A DNA stretch of 13,142 nucleotides from Candidatus Woesearchaeota archaeon. Lineage in GTDB: Archaea; Nanobdellota; Nanobdellia; Woesearchaeales; WAPJ01. Positions 1-8,092 of this stretch are shown one piece after another. The position numbers and the translations under genes were made by a program. The stretch covers positions 1 through 13,142 of the forward strand of contig WIAN01000095.1 of assembly GCA_015519985.1 (NCBI GenBank), in the 5' to 3' direction. Every line of letters starts with the position of its first letter. The stretch's first letter is position 1. Below the pieces are notes generated by a model. The model was not told the origin of the DNA. It ran no database searches and saw nothing but the letters and a program-made list of their open reading frames with translations.

Positions 1-975
1 ATCAGAAGCATAATATTTACAATAAGGATAATAATAACTTTTATCCAAATATCTGTAAGTTCCACTTCTAGAATTGTCAGGAGCAGAATTATAAATAGTA
101 TAATGATCTGTACTTTTACCTTTAATTAATTCAATATTCTCAGCTCCAGTAGCAAGATAAAAAGTTCCTTTACTAAAATCATCATTACCTGAAGCAGTAC
201 ATTCAAAATAAATCTTACCATCAGAAGGAGCACTAGGAGAAACATAAATATTCAAAGAAACATCAGAAACAAAATTATTATTGTTATCTGTGTTTAAATT
301 TACTTTTAAACTCATACTATTATCAAAATTTTGTTTTTCAAAATAAAAAGTTTTATCATACTTTACTCCTTTGTAATCTAAATTAATACTATAATATTTA
401 TTCAACTCTAACTTTATACCTGCAGAAGGAACAAAAACATTCTCATAAACAACTCTACCATAAGAATCTTTTACAACAACAGAAGTATAAGGATTAACAA
501 GATTATCATCAGAATCTCTAACATAAACAAACAACCTTCCATAATTATCATTACTATCAGAAGAACCAACAGTAATTATTTTACTTTTAGAAATTTCAAT
601 TTCATCAGCAGAAAACTTTTTATCTCCATTAAAATCATAAAGCTCAATACAAACAACACCATATTCCCCATCAGAATTGACAGTATGAACGAAATTTTTT
701 GTTCTTTCATAACTTTTTTTATAATCTAATTCGATATCATATCCTGTAGGTTTAGAAAAACCGTAAGAAGTTTTTTTAACAAAAATAACTCCAACAACAG
801 AATTATAATCGCTGTAAAAGTTACATTTTACATTTACACTTTTAGAATAAGAATCTTCAACACTAATACTTGGTTGAGGCAAATAATTTTTTCCAATAGA
901 AATTCCAGCATTAACATTATAAATACTAAAAAGTAAAGATAAAAAAACAAAACTAAAAAATAACGCTTTTTTCAT
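1..975 (-). CDS. Exported Ig-like/beta-sandwich surface protein (C-terminus beyond the window)
   Basis: This reading frame is open from an ATG at 975 to the left edge, giving 325 residues without a stop. Residues 1-23 form a typical Sec signal peptide: two lysines, a Phe/Leu-rich core, then a small-residue end (VNA). The remainder is rich in Ser, Asn, Asp, Tyr and Val with alternating beta-strand patterns. It suggests two or more Ig-like domains, one with a Cys pair (C51, C109). Residues 114-125 (DFNGDKKFSADE) resemble a calcium-binding EF-hand-type loop. A GTGGTG SD lies at 982-987, six bases before the ATG. The gene begins 39 bp after the stop of the lipoprotein gene at 1015 and is probably in the same transcript. 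It has no lipobox, so it is secreted or anchored by the unseen C-terminus. I do not recognise the family. Confidence 0.75.
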   Translation of the reverse strand, partial: MKKALFFSFVFLSLLFSIYNVNAGISIGKNYLPQPSISVEDSYSKSVNVKCNFYSDYNSVVGVIFVKKTSYGFSKPTGYDIELDYKKSYERTKNFVHTVNSDGEYGVVCIELYDFNGDKKFSADEIEISKSKIITVGSSDSNDNYGRLFVYVRDSDDNLVNPYTSVVVKDSYGRVVYENVFVPSAGIKLELNKYYSINLDYKGVKYDKTFYFEKQNFDNSMSLKVNLNTDNNNNFVSDVSLNIYVSPSAPSDGKIYFECTASGNDDFSKGTFYLATGAENIELIKGKSTDHYTIYNSAPDNSRSGTYRYLDKSYYYPYCKYYASD

Positions 976-1014
976 AAGTTACACCACAACAATTTTAAAA
1001 AAATAAAAACTGTT

Positions 1015-2190
1015 TTAATTTTGTCCTGTAGCAGCTAAACATGCATTATATTGTACAGGATCATCTTTATATCTGTCACAACCATTATCGCTACCTGCGT
1101 TATTATTATCAACATTACTATTCATATTACTATTTCCTTCATCTTCAATATGAGTTACTTTAATATCTTTGCTTGTTCTATCTGCAATATAATAACTTAC
1201 TGCAATATCTAAACTGCCAACTTTAGCATCTGTGTTTCTATTAACTTTTAATCTACATTTTACTGTTTTACTTCCAGTATCAGGATCTAATCTTACATAA
1301 CCTTCACTTGTAGGATTTATACTTGTAATTCTAATAGCATTTCCAGTAATACTTTGAGGATAACTAAACATTTCTTGACCGTTAAAATTGTCTTTTCTTT
1401 GCAATCCTAAACAAGTTAATTCTCCATTATTATTACCATCGACTCTTACATAAACCCAATTTTTAATTTTAGCATCTTCTGACAAACTGTTACTTTTACA
1501 TCTTTGTTCAGGCATAGGAGCATAAACTCCTTTAACATTACTATTAACTCTAACATCAAATTCAATATTTAAAGTATCTCCTGTACCGTACTCTTTTAAA
1601 TTAGTAATTTTAACAGGAGCTCCTGAAACACTTAAACCAGTAGTTGTTGCAGGATCACAAACTTCGCTGCTTTTTTGATAATTTCCTTTCAAACATACTT
1701 GAGCAGTTGCTAAAGTAACATAAGGATAACAAACATCAACAATTAAAGGATAAGTCAAATCTTCTCTTTTAATAGTATTCTTATAATAAAATTCTTCTTC
1801 TAAAGTAACATAATCTTCATCACCATCAACAGCTTTACCATCAATCAAAGTTTTTCCTCTAAAAATTTGAGGAGCGTCTTCTTTATATTGTAATAAAGTT
1901 CCACTATCTAAATTAACATTAAACTCTGAAGTAGAAATTCCTCCAATTTCAAAAAAAATCTTGTTAGAAGGAATGTCAAATTCTCCATCATTCCTTACTT
2001 TAACAGTGACAGGAACAGCATAACTTGAAGAATCATAAACAACATCAGGAGGAGAATCGTCTAAAAAAGAAACTAACAAACCGTTATCTCCACCAACATA
2101 ACCTGCAGATGAAGAGTTAGTTGCACAACCAGCAAGACTGACAGCAAAAAACAAAGCAAAAAAAGCCAAAAATACATTTTTAAACTTCAT
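1015..2190 (-). CDS. Surface lipoprotein with CARDB-like beta domains
   Basis: This encodes 391 residues beginning with a lipoprotein signal peptide: KFK, a hydrophobic core, then the lipobox LAGC with the lipidated cysteine at residue 22. A Ser/Gly-rich linker follows, then a beta-strand region whose pattern VPVTVKVRNDGEFDIP resembles CARDB-type adhesion folds. A second beta domain contains several cysteines. The C-terminus is an Asn/Ser-rich linker and a short tail with two cysteines (CDRYKDD to YNACL). I chose the ATG at 2190 because a perfect GGAGGT SD sits seven bases upstream; an in-frame ATG at 2205 overlaps that SD and is probably not used. The next gene upstream (2274-3245) looks like a paralogue. 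The gene has its own TATA box at 2255-2262. Function is unknown beyond being envelope-anchored. Confidence 0.8.
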   Translation of the reverse strand: MKFKNVFLAFFALFFAVSLAGCATNSSSAGYVGGDNGLLVSFLDDSPPDVVYDSSSYAVPVTVKVRNDGEFDIPSNKIFFEIGGISTSEFNVNLDSGTLLQYKEDAPQIFRGKTLIDGKAVDGDEDYVTLEEEFYYKNTIKREDLTYPLIVDVCYPYVTLATAQVCLKGNYQKSSEVCDPATTTGLSVSGAPVKITNLKEYGTGDTLNIEFDVRVNSNVKGVYAPMPEQRCKSNSLSEDAKIKNWVYVRVDGNNNGELTCLGLQRKDNFNGQEMFSYPQSITGNAIRITSINPTSEGYVRLDPDTGSKTVKCRLKVNRNTDAKVGSLDIAVSYYIADRTSKDIKVTHIEDEGNSNMNSNVDNNNAGSDNGCDRYKDDPVQYNACLAATGQN

Positions 2191-2254
2191 ATTAAATACC
2201 TCCATTAAAATAAATATAAATTAATAAAAACTGTTTAGTTTAAAACAATAAACA

Positions 2255-2262
2255 TTTATAAA
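2255..2262 (-). promoter_or_regulatory. TATA box for the lipoprotein gene at 1015-2190
   Basis: The sequence is TTTATAAA with a purine-rich BRE-like stretch (GAAAAAAG) just upstream on the minus strand. A start site about 25 nt downstream (near 2230) would leave a leader of about 40 nt carrying the GGAGGT SD. It lies only 12 bp past the preceding gene's stop, so this gene can be transcribed separately from the M23 peptidase transcript. Confidence 0.6.
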
Positions 2263-2273
2263 CTTTTTTCTTT

Positions 2274-3245
2274 TTATCTATTACTATAACCTAAAGCGTT
2301 TTTAATAACAACACTTTCTTTTTTAACAAGCTTACTATAACTGTAAGATAATAAGATTTCAACATTCAACTTTAAATTAGTATTACTATCAAAAACACCA
2401 TCAAAACTTTTTTTATCAAAAACACATTCAAAAGTAAAACTCTTATACTTTTGATACTTTTTATCAAAACCAAGCTTAGCAATTTTAGAATTACACTTAT
2501 TCAAATCAATATTTTTATTCCCAACTTTAACATAATCAAGTTTAACAACACCATAATCTTCAACAGGAATAAAAGAACATTCATCAATAATACTTTTACT
2601 TCTAGAATAAACATTACCATCATACTTATTAGCAATAGTAAATTTCAAAACACCCTTACTACCAATACTACTAGTTTCCAAACTAACAACACCAACAGGA
2701 GCTCCTTGACCGTTATAAAAAACTTTACCTTCATCACAAACCTTATCATAACGATCATTCAAAGGAGAAAAACAAACACTATCAGAAAAAAAAGTTTTAA
2801 CATCACTACAAGCAAAAAAATCAACAGTAGTAGAATAAGGAAAATCTTTATTAGTTTTGAAAGAAATATCTGTATTTAAAGATTTAACATCTTTTTCACC
2901 AGAAACAGTTCCTTTAAAACTCCAAGGAGTACTTTTAAAATAATCTTTAACCTTATCCAAAGAAACATAATAATTATTATAGTTAGAAGGAACAATAACA
3001 AAATTACTACTGTCATAAAACATTTCATTTTCAACTTCAATAAACAAAGGTTTAGAAAAATCATCACTATCAACATAAACAATTCCATCAGGATTTAAAT
3101 CAGAAATTTTAACATCATAAAAAGAAAAACCAGAATTAAAATTATCATTATTATTAGAAGAATTAAAACTACAAGAAGATAAAACAAATAAAAATAAAAA
3201 AAATAATAAAAAAACAGTATTTTTTTTTCTTAATTTAAAAAACAT
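2274..3245 (-). CDS. Surface lipoprotein, paralogue of the 1015-2190 product
   Basis: This encodes 323 residues. A basic N-terminus (KLRKK) precedes a long Phe/Leu core and the lipobox LSSC, with the lipidated cysteine at residue 25, followed by an Asn/Ser linker. The mature part is beta-rich and carries several cysteines. It aligns by eye with the neighbouring lipoprotein: GIVYVDSDDF versus DVVYDSSSYA near the N-terminus, and VCDxxxxxxxGQGAPV versus VCDxxxxxxxVSGAPV in the middle, each followed by a GNVY/KGVY stretch. The ATG at 3245 has an AAGGTG SD at the right distance; an upstream in-frame ATG at 3263 would overlap the preceding gene by 8 nt. With the chosen start only 10 bp separate it from the M23 peptidase gene, so cotranscription and coupled translation are likely. 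No enzymatic motif is visible. Confidence 0.8.
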   Translation of the reverse strand: MFFKLRKKNTVFLLFFLFLFVLSSCSFNSSNNNDNFNSGFSFYDVKISDLNPDGIVYVDSDDFSKPLFIEVENEMFYDSSNFVIVPSNYNNYYVSLDKVKDYFKSTPWSFKGTVSGEKDVKSLNTDISFKTNKDFPYSTTVDFFACSDVKTFFSDSVCFSPLNDRYDKVCDEGKVFYNGQGAPVGVVSLETSSIGSKGVLKFTIANKYDGNVYSRSKSIIDECSFIPVEDYGVVKLDYVKVGNKNIDLNKCNSKIAKLGFDKKYQKYKSFTFECVFDKKSFDGVFDSNTNLKLNVEILLSYSYSKLVKKESVVIKNALGYSNR

Positions 3246-3255
3246 AATAACACCT

Positions 3256-5733
3256 TCATTCATTCAAACCAGATTTACAAATTAAAGTGCCTGGTTTTAA
3301 TAAAGCAGTATCTGCATAACATTTTAAAGCATTATGGTATTTTTCAGCATTTTCGTTTCTTAAAGTATTGATATTTTTAAAAATATAAATCGGGTTAATA
3401 TTCTGAACTGTTTCATCAACATATTTTCCAGAATCTTTTTTTCTTTTAATAATACGAACTTCAAAATGCAAGTGATTTCCATTGCTGTTGCCTGTAGTTC
3501 CAACATAACCTATAGGTGTGCCTGCATTAACAGTTGCACCATAACGAGTAGTAATCTTTCTTAAATGTCCATACATCGTTTTTAAGACATAATCATATTC
3601 ATCAGTACTTTTTAAAACATTTTCTATCATAACTAAATTTCCATAACCTTGACTATTTTCGCCCGCAAAAACTACTCTTCCAGGAGTAGCAGCATAAACA
3701 ACAGGAGAAGGATCTTTTAACTGAGCAGTACCAATATCTAATGCATAATGGTTGTAAGGTTTTACATTTCTACGACCATAACAAGAAGTAAAATAACCTT
3801 TTCCGTTTAAAGGATCAACTTTAGGAACACTATTCAAAACATCAAAAGGAAAATCATCAAAAAATTCATTTGCACAACCCGTATTAGAATAAAATCTTTG
3901 AGAAGGCAACATTTTAGAAACTATACTGTCTGGAGAATAAGGAAATTCTTTTAAAGTTCCAGTAAACAAAATGTTTCCTGTTTTACTCTCAGAAACAACA
4001 TATTTAGTTACTAGATTAATACTTCTTTCAATATAACTTTGATCTTCAAAATTCAATCCGTCTCTACTAATCTCAACATTACAACTAAAACCAACATTAT
4101 TATTAGTTTTAAGAGCATTATTCAAATACTCTAATCCTTTATCAGACATATAATAAGTTGTTTGTATTCTATTATTTTTTTCGGAACTTTCTTCAAAATC
4201 ACAAAGATTGCTTTTTGCAAGTTTAAAACTAGAAGGTAAAGTTAATTTTATCTTTTCAATCTTTTCCAATTTAAAATCTTGAGTAGGCTTAAAAGAAAAA
4301 ACAATAGGAACAACAACTTTTTCACCGGAAATGATTATATATTTATCCTCAGAAGAACCAACAATAACAGGCCCTCCATTAGAAACAATCAAATTATCAT
4401 TTTTAGACTCTAACTCTGAAAGAACATTGTCTTCAGGATTTTCTCTCAAATAATTACCATTAACCAATCTCAAAAATTTAAAAGTATTAGTAACAAAAGG
4501 ATAAGTTACATTAACAGTTACTTTTTTGTTACCAGTACCAAAAGGTTTTATAAAATTACAAACAATTAACTTTTTTTTAGAAGCAACAATATTATAAAAA
4601 GTATCATTTTGAGGTATAACTTCAGTATTAGAATCTTCAACAAAACAAGACATAAAAACTTTTTCATCACAAATATTTCCAAACTCACTATTAGAACATA
4701 AAGAAGTCCAAACTTTACTATCAATAGGAGATTCTAAATAAAACTTTATAGGGGGAGAAACAAAACCGTAAGGAGAAAAATATTCAATATTAATCTCTTG
4801 AGGAATATCTAAATCTCTAATATAAATACCTAAATCTAAATTTTCAATCTTATCAACTTTAGTAGGATCATACTTGAAAGGTTCAACAAAATTATTATTA
4901 AACCAATCACTAATACAATCAAAACCAGAACAAGACTTTTTATCTTCTCCTAAAAACAACAAATTTTTCAAACCATTAACTAAATTGCTTTTAAAATCAG
5001 AAGCAAATTTTCCAGTATCAAAACCAGTATCTTTACTTTGAACTTTATTAATGTTAGCAAGAGCAGGACTTAAACTAGAAAAAACCAGTAATAAAATAAC
5101 AATAGGAACCGCAACATTGGAAAATTTAACTAAAAATTTAGGAAGAACTTCTTCTCTTCTATAAACATAAAACCACCATAAAACAGTAGGAAGAAACATG
5201 CCATAAAAAACATAAACTATTCCTGTTAAAGAAATAAAAGAAGAAGTTTTACTCAAATTATAAACGTAAGAAAAAAACACAGGTAAAAACAAATTAATAA
5301 CTGCAAAAGTAAAAGAAGACTTTTTTTCTTCATCAGTAGGTTTCATAAACAAATTAACAAAAATCAAAAAGAAAATAACATAAGACAATCTTGCCCTTGT
5401 AAAACTATAACTTAAACCGTTTTGTAAAAATTCAGAAACATAAATAAAAAATAAAAGAAAAATAAAAAAAACAAAACTCAAAACATTAAAACCTTTAACA
5501 TGATTCTCATAAATTTTTCTAGCTCCTTCTAAAGCATACAAACCTGCTTTTTTACCATGTTCTTTTAAACTTTTATAAGCTTTAGAAAGTTGTTCATCAA
5601 CTTCCTTTTCATTTTTTTCAGCTAAATTTGCTTTTGCTTCTAAATAAAGTTTTTCAGCTTCTTCAGGAGTAATCTCATTATTTTTAACTGCTCTTTCTAA
5701 TTCTTTAGCATACTTTTCTAAACCAGAGGACAA
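3256..5733 (-). CDS. Membrane-anchored M23-family zinc metallopeptidase
   Basis: About 825 residues; positions below count from the GTG at 5742. Residues 1-80 are charged and helical, probably cytoplasmic coiled coil. Five membrane segments follow near 84-106, 118-133, 143-162, 169-194 and 208-230; the basic loops place the C-terminal 600 residues outside the cell. A long beta-rich ectodomain (about 235-620) with several cysteines leads to an M23 (lysostaphin/LytM-like) domain. It retains all zinc and catalytic positions: HYALD (H665, D669), YGHL (H726) and HLHFE (H757, H759). M23 enzymes normally cut peptide cross-links in bacterial peptidoglycan, which archaea lack, so the substrate is unclear: protein, pseudomurein-like polymer or a partner cell's wall. 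I prefer the TTG start at 5733 because GGTGAT precedes it by four bases; the GTG at 5742 lies inside that SD. Two lipoprotein genes follow. Confidence 0.85.
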   Translation of the reverse strand: MSSGLEKYAKELERAVKNNEITPEEAEKLYLEAKANLAEKNEKEVDEQLSKAYKSLKEHGKKAGLYALEGARKIYENHVKGFNVLSFVFFIFLLFFIYVSEFLQNGLSYSFTRARLSYVIFFLIFVNLFMKPTDEEKKSSFTFAVINLFLPVFFSYVYNLSKTSSFISLTGIVYVFYGMFLPTVLWWFYVYRREEVLPKFLVKFSNVAVPIVILLLVFSSLSPALANINKVQSKDTGFDTGKFASDFKSNLVNGLKNLLFLGEDKKSCSGFDCISDWFNNNFVEPFKYDPTKVDKIENLDLGIYIRDLDIPQEINIEYFSPYGFVSPPIKFYLESPIDSKVWTSLCSNSEFGNICDEKVFMSCFVEDSNTEVIPQNDTFYNIVASKKKLIVCNFIKPFGTGNKKVTVNVTYPFVTNTFKFLRLVNGNYLRENPEDNVLSELESKNDNLIVSNGGPVIVGSSEDKYIIISGEKVVVPIVFSFKPTQDFKLEKIEKIKLTLPSSFKLAKSNLCDFEESSEKNNRIQTTYYMSDKGLEYLNNALKTNNNVGFSCNVEISRDGLNFEDQSYIERSINLVTKYVVSESKTGNILFTGTLKEFPYSPDSIVSKMLPSQRFYSNTGCANEFFDDFPFDVLNSVPKVDPLNGKGYFTSCYGRRNVKPYNHYALDIGTAQLKDPSPVVYAATPGRVVFAGENSQGYGNLVMIENVLKSTDEYDYVLKTMYGHLRKITTRYGATVNAGTPIGYVGTTGNSNGNHLHFEVRIIKRKKDSGKYVDETVQNINPIYIFKNINTLRNENAEKYHNALKCYADTALLKPGTLICKSGLNE

Positions 5734-5773
5734 AAAAATCACCGAAAATATGAATAAAATAATATTAAGAAAA

Positions 5774-5797
5774 ATATATAACTCTTTTTTTTATAAA
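5774..5797 (-). promoter_or_regulatory. Promoter region of the M23 peptidase gene (two TATA candidates)
   Basis: Two TATA-like elements lie upstream of the M23 gene: TTTATAAA at 5790-5797 and GTTATATAT at 5774-5782. Start sites about 25 nt downstream would fall near 5768 or 5752. Either leaves a short leader carrying the GGTGAT SD at 5738-5743. The sequence cannot tell which is used. Confidence 0.5.
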
Positions 5798-5804
5798 CCT
5801 TTTG

Positions 5805-5811
5805 AAAAAAA
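5805..5811 (-). terminator. Oligo-T terminator after the 5813-6988 gene
   Basis: A run of seven T residues on the minus strand follows the stop codon directly. Archaeal RNA polymerase commonly ends transcription at such tracts without a hairpin. It separates this gene from the M23 promoter beginning just beyond. Confidence 0.4.
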
Positions 5812-5812
5812 T

Positions 5813-6988
5813 TTAAACTTTAGGAACTAAATAAACAAATAAGTCTTTAACATCAACCTTAGTTCTAGGGGCTAAAATAATATAATTTTCTCCTTCTAAT
5901 AAAAATCTTGAAATGTCTTCTTTATAATTAGTATCATAACTTCTAATATTAAAAAATCTTCCATTAATATTAACATTCAAATCATAAATGTCATTATTCC
6001 TAACAAAATTTAACTCTAAATACGCAATTTTACTTCCTTCTTTCAACTCAGAATATTGTTCTTTTGTTAAAGAAAAATAATAAACTGGTCTTACTTTTTT
6101 TTCTAAAATTGTTTTAACAACAGGCCTATCAATAGTAGCAACACCGTCTAAAATTTTAAAACTAATAACATTCTTTCCAGGAATTAAAGAATTTTTATCA
6201 AACTCTAACTTTACAGGTTGATTACAATCAAAAATAGCATTAGACAATAAAAAGTCATTCAATCTAACAATTAACTTGCTTGGTTTTGAAGTACAAGAAA
6301 GCATAAATTTAACATAACCAGTATTAAAATTATCATATTCTCCTTGAGAAACACTAAAACTTTGTTCAGATTGTAAAAGTTCATTATTATTAACAGTAGC
6401 TAAAAGTTTAACACTTCCAATACTAGCTTTATTATAAGAAAAGAATTGCCACCAACTAGGATCAGGAGTTTCAATAAAAAGTTTATTTTCTCTACCAACA
6501 GAATCTAATTTAATCTTAACAATACTATTTTTTTTAGGAGTTCCAGAATAAACTTCTTTACCATTAAAATAAATTATTAAAGGACTATTACTATCAACAT
6601 TTTCCAAAATTAAAACAGGATTAGTAAAAGTATAGATAGAATCAAAAACAAAAGAATCTTCAAACACTTTCTTATCAGTCTTAGAAGAAAAAACATAAAT
6701 ATTATTATACTCTTTCAACAAAGCATCTTCTTTATTAGAATACAAAGTAACAGTATTCAATTCGTGAGTAATAACATCTTGAGAATCAGGATATAAAGTT
6801 CTAGGATGTTCATTCAACAAAAAATCTGAAGTGTCAGTAATAGTAGAAGAATAAGAACTTCCATTAATCTCTCCTAATAAAGCAGCTCTATCAGCAGGAG
6901 GTAAAAAAAGAATATAAAGAATAATAACTAAACCTACAAGAATAACAAGAGCAGCAGCTCCACCAGCAGTCTGACCTTTCTTTACCAT
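5813..6988 (-). CDS. Membrane-anchored beta-rich surface protein with class III signal-peptide-like N-terminus
   Basis: This encodes 391 residues. The N-terminus MVKKGQTAGGAAAL is followed by a Val/Leu/Ile-rich membrane segment to about residue 29 and then LPPADRAALLGE. The KKG-Q junction, with Ala at +3 and Leu at +9 counted from Gln, resembles archaeal class III (pilin-like) signal peptides, but the conserved Glu at +5 is Gly. The rest, after a Ser/Thr linker, is beta-strand rich, with repeated patterns such as PLIIYFNGKEVYSG and KLIVRLNDFLLS suggesting tandem beta-sandwich domains; two cysteines in the middle may pair. From memory, similar proteins with this N-terminus are common uncharacterised proteins in DPANN genomes. 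The ATG sits about 27 nt from a TATA box with no SD, so the mRNA is probably leaderless. It heads the minus-strand surface block and is divergent from Pelota. Confidence 0.75.
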   Translation of the reverse strand: MVKKGQTAGGAAALVILVGLVIILYILFLPPADRAALLGEINGSSYSSTITDTSDFLLNEHPRTLYPDSQDVITHELNTVTLYSNKEDALLKEYNNIYVFSSKTDKKVFEDSFVFDSIYTFTNPVLILENVDSNSPLIIYFNGKEVYSGTPKKNSIVKIKLDSVGRENKLFIETPDPSWWQFFSYNKASIGSVKLLATVNNNELLQSEQSFSVSQGEYDNFNTGYVKFMLSCTSKPSKLIVRLNDFLLSNAIFDCNQPVKLEFDKNSLIPGKNVISFKILDGVATIDRPVVKTILEKKVRPVYYFSLTKEQYSELKEGSKIAYLELNFVRNNDIYDLNVNINGRFFNIRSYDTNYKEDISRFLLEGENYIILAPRTKVDVKDLFVYLVPKV

Positions 6989-7010
6989 AAAAAAAATAAG
7001 AAAATAGCAA

Positions 7011-7019
7011 TATATAAAA
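7011..7019 (-). promoter_or_regulatory. TATA box of the 5813-6988 gene
   Basis: The element TTTTATATA on the minus strand is centred about 27 nt from the ATG at 6988, which places the start site at or next to the ATG. No SD lies between them, so the transcript should be leaderless. Confidence 0.65.
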
Positions 7020-7042
7020 CTTTTGGTTAAAAATTGTTAAAC

Positions 7043-7050
7043 TTTATAAA
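7043..7050 (+). promoter_or_regulatory. TATA box of the Pelota gene
   Basis: TTTATAAA is centred about 26 nt before the ATG at 7073, consistent with a leaderless transcript. It stands back to back with the minus-strand TATA box at 7011-7019, with 23 bp between them. The 84-bp gap therefore holds two compact divergent promoters. Confidence 0.65.
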
Positions 7051-7072
7051 AACAAAAAACTCACAAAAAAAT

Positions 7073-8086
7073 ATGAGGTTAATAAAAAAAGAAAAAAATT
7101 ATGTAGAATTACAAATAGAAGATAAAGAAGACTTATGGTATTTAAGCAGATTAATAAACAAAAATGACATAGTGAAAGGAAAAAGCACAAGAAAAATAAA
7201 AATAAATGAAAAAACAGTAGAAAAAAAAACATACTATTTTATAATAAAAGTAGAAAAAGTAGAATATCAAAATGAAATATTAAAAGTAAACGGCACAATA
7301 CAAAATGAAATAGAAGATATACCAAAAGGAAGTTATCAAAGCATAAACTTTAAAGAAGGAGACATAATAAAAATAGAAAAAACATTCAATCCTTACTATG
7401 AAAAAATATTAAAAACAGCATTAGAAAAAAACAAAAAAAAATTTTTAATAATATTATTTGACAGAGAAAAAGCAAATTTTTTTGAAATAACAAACACAGA
7501 AATAAAAAAAATATTAGAATTAAAAGGAGAAGTAGAAAAAAAACAATACAAAACAAACACAGAAAACTTTTATAAAAAAATAATAAACACAATAGAAGAA
7601 AAAACAAAAAATTATGATAAAATAATATTTGCATCACCGCAATTCTATCAAGAATACATAAAAAAAGAATTAGAAAATTCAAGTATAAAAGAAAAAAGTT
7701 ATGTAATAACAGTTTCAGGAACAGAAAAAAATTCAGTAAAAGAAATAATAGAAAGAAAAGAAGTACAACAACAAATATTACAATTAAAAAATATGAAAGA
7801 AGCAAAAATAGTAGAAGAATTATTAAAAAACATATCAAAAAACGAAAAATATTCTTATGGCTTTAAAGATGTGAAAAAAGCATTAGAATACAATGCAGTA
7901 GAAACACTAATAATAAGCACAGATTATATAGACAAATTGTTAGAAAAAAACGAATTTGAAAAATTGAACGAACTATTAGAATTATATGGGAAAAACATAA
8001 AAATAGAAATAATAGAATCAGAAGAAAAAAAGAAAATAAACTCGTTAGGAGGAATAGCAGCAATATTAAGGTATAATATAGAATAA
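7073..8086 (+). CDS. pelA: Pelota-family ribosome rescue factor (Dom34/aPelota)
   Basis: This encodes 337 residues, close to the family's usual 340-355. Pelota, with an EF1A-type GTPase (aEF1A in archaea), recognises stalled ribosomes with an empty or mRNA-filled A site and promotes subunit splitting with ABCE1. The N-terminal Sm-like domain (about 1-120) carries family patterns such as NDIVKGKSTRKI and GSYQSINFKEGD, where most Pelotas have GSYHT. The central eRF1-like domain starts near LIILFDREKANFFEI. The C-terminal domain shows YGFKDVKKALEYNAVETLIIS, close to the family's YG...EV..A...GAVE.LLI. It lacks the GGQ loop of true release factors, as expected. I chose the ATG at 7073 because a TATA box lies 26 nt before it and the family starts here; a TTG at 7034 would lie upstream of that box. 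Codons are strongly A-ending. It converges on ackA with 6 bp between stops. Confidence 0.9.
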   Translation: MRLIKKEKNYVELQIEDKEDLWYLSRLINKNDIVKGKSTRKIKINEKTVEKKTYYFIIKVEKVEYQNEILKVNGTIQNEIEDIPKGSYQSINFKEGDIIKIEKTFNPYYEKILKTALEKNKKKFLIILFDREKANFFEITNTEIKKILELKGEVEKKQYKTNTENFYKKIINTIEEKTKNYDKIIFASPQFYQEYIKKELENSSIKEKSYVITVSGTEKNSVKEIIERKEVQQQILQLKNMKEAKIVEELLKNISKNEKYSYGFKDVKKALEYNAVETLIISTDYIDKLLEKNEFEKLNELLELYGKNIKIEIIESEEKKKINSLGGIAAILRYNIE

Positions 8087-8092
8087 AAAATA

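Noticed and set aside
2451..2879. A 142-codon open frame on the plus strand inside the second lipoprotein gene
   Set aside because: Its composition (Ile/Asn/Thr/Phe) is the antisense image of an AT-rich gene, and the opposite frame has a signal peptide, lipobox and SD.
7034..7072. A 13-residue N-terminal extension of Pelota from a TTG
   Set aside because: It lies upstream of or over the TATA box and is not part of the family's start.
7386..7838. Long Leu/Phe-rich open frame opposite Pelota (with similar ones opposite ppaC and the TrmB-like gene)
   Set aside because: These are antisense shadows of Lys/Glu-rich, A-rich genes; the apparent hydrophobic proteins have no SD, TATA box or family motif.
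8087..8092. Possible terminator between the convergent Pelota and ackA genes
   Set aside because: Only 6 bp separate the stops and there is no hairpin or plus-strand T-tract; termination must occur inside the opposing gene and cannot be placed from sequence.
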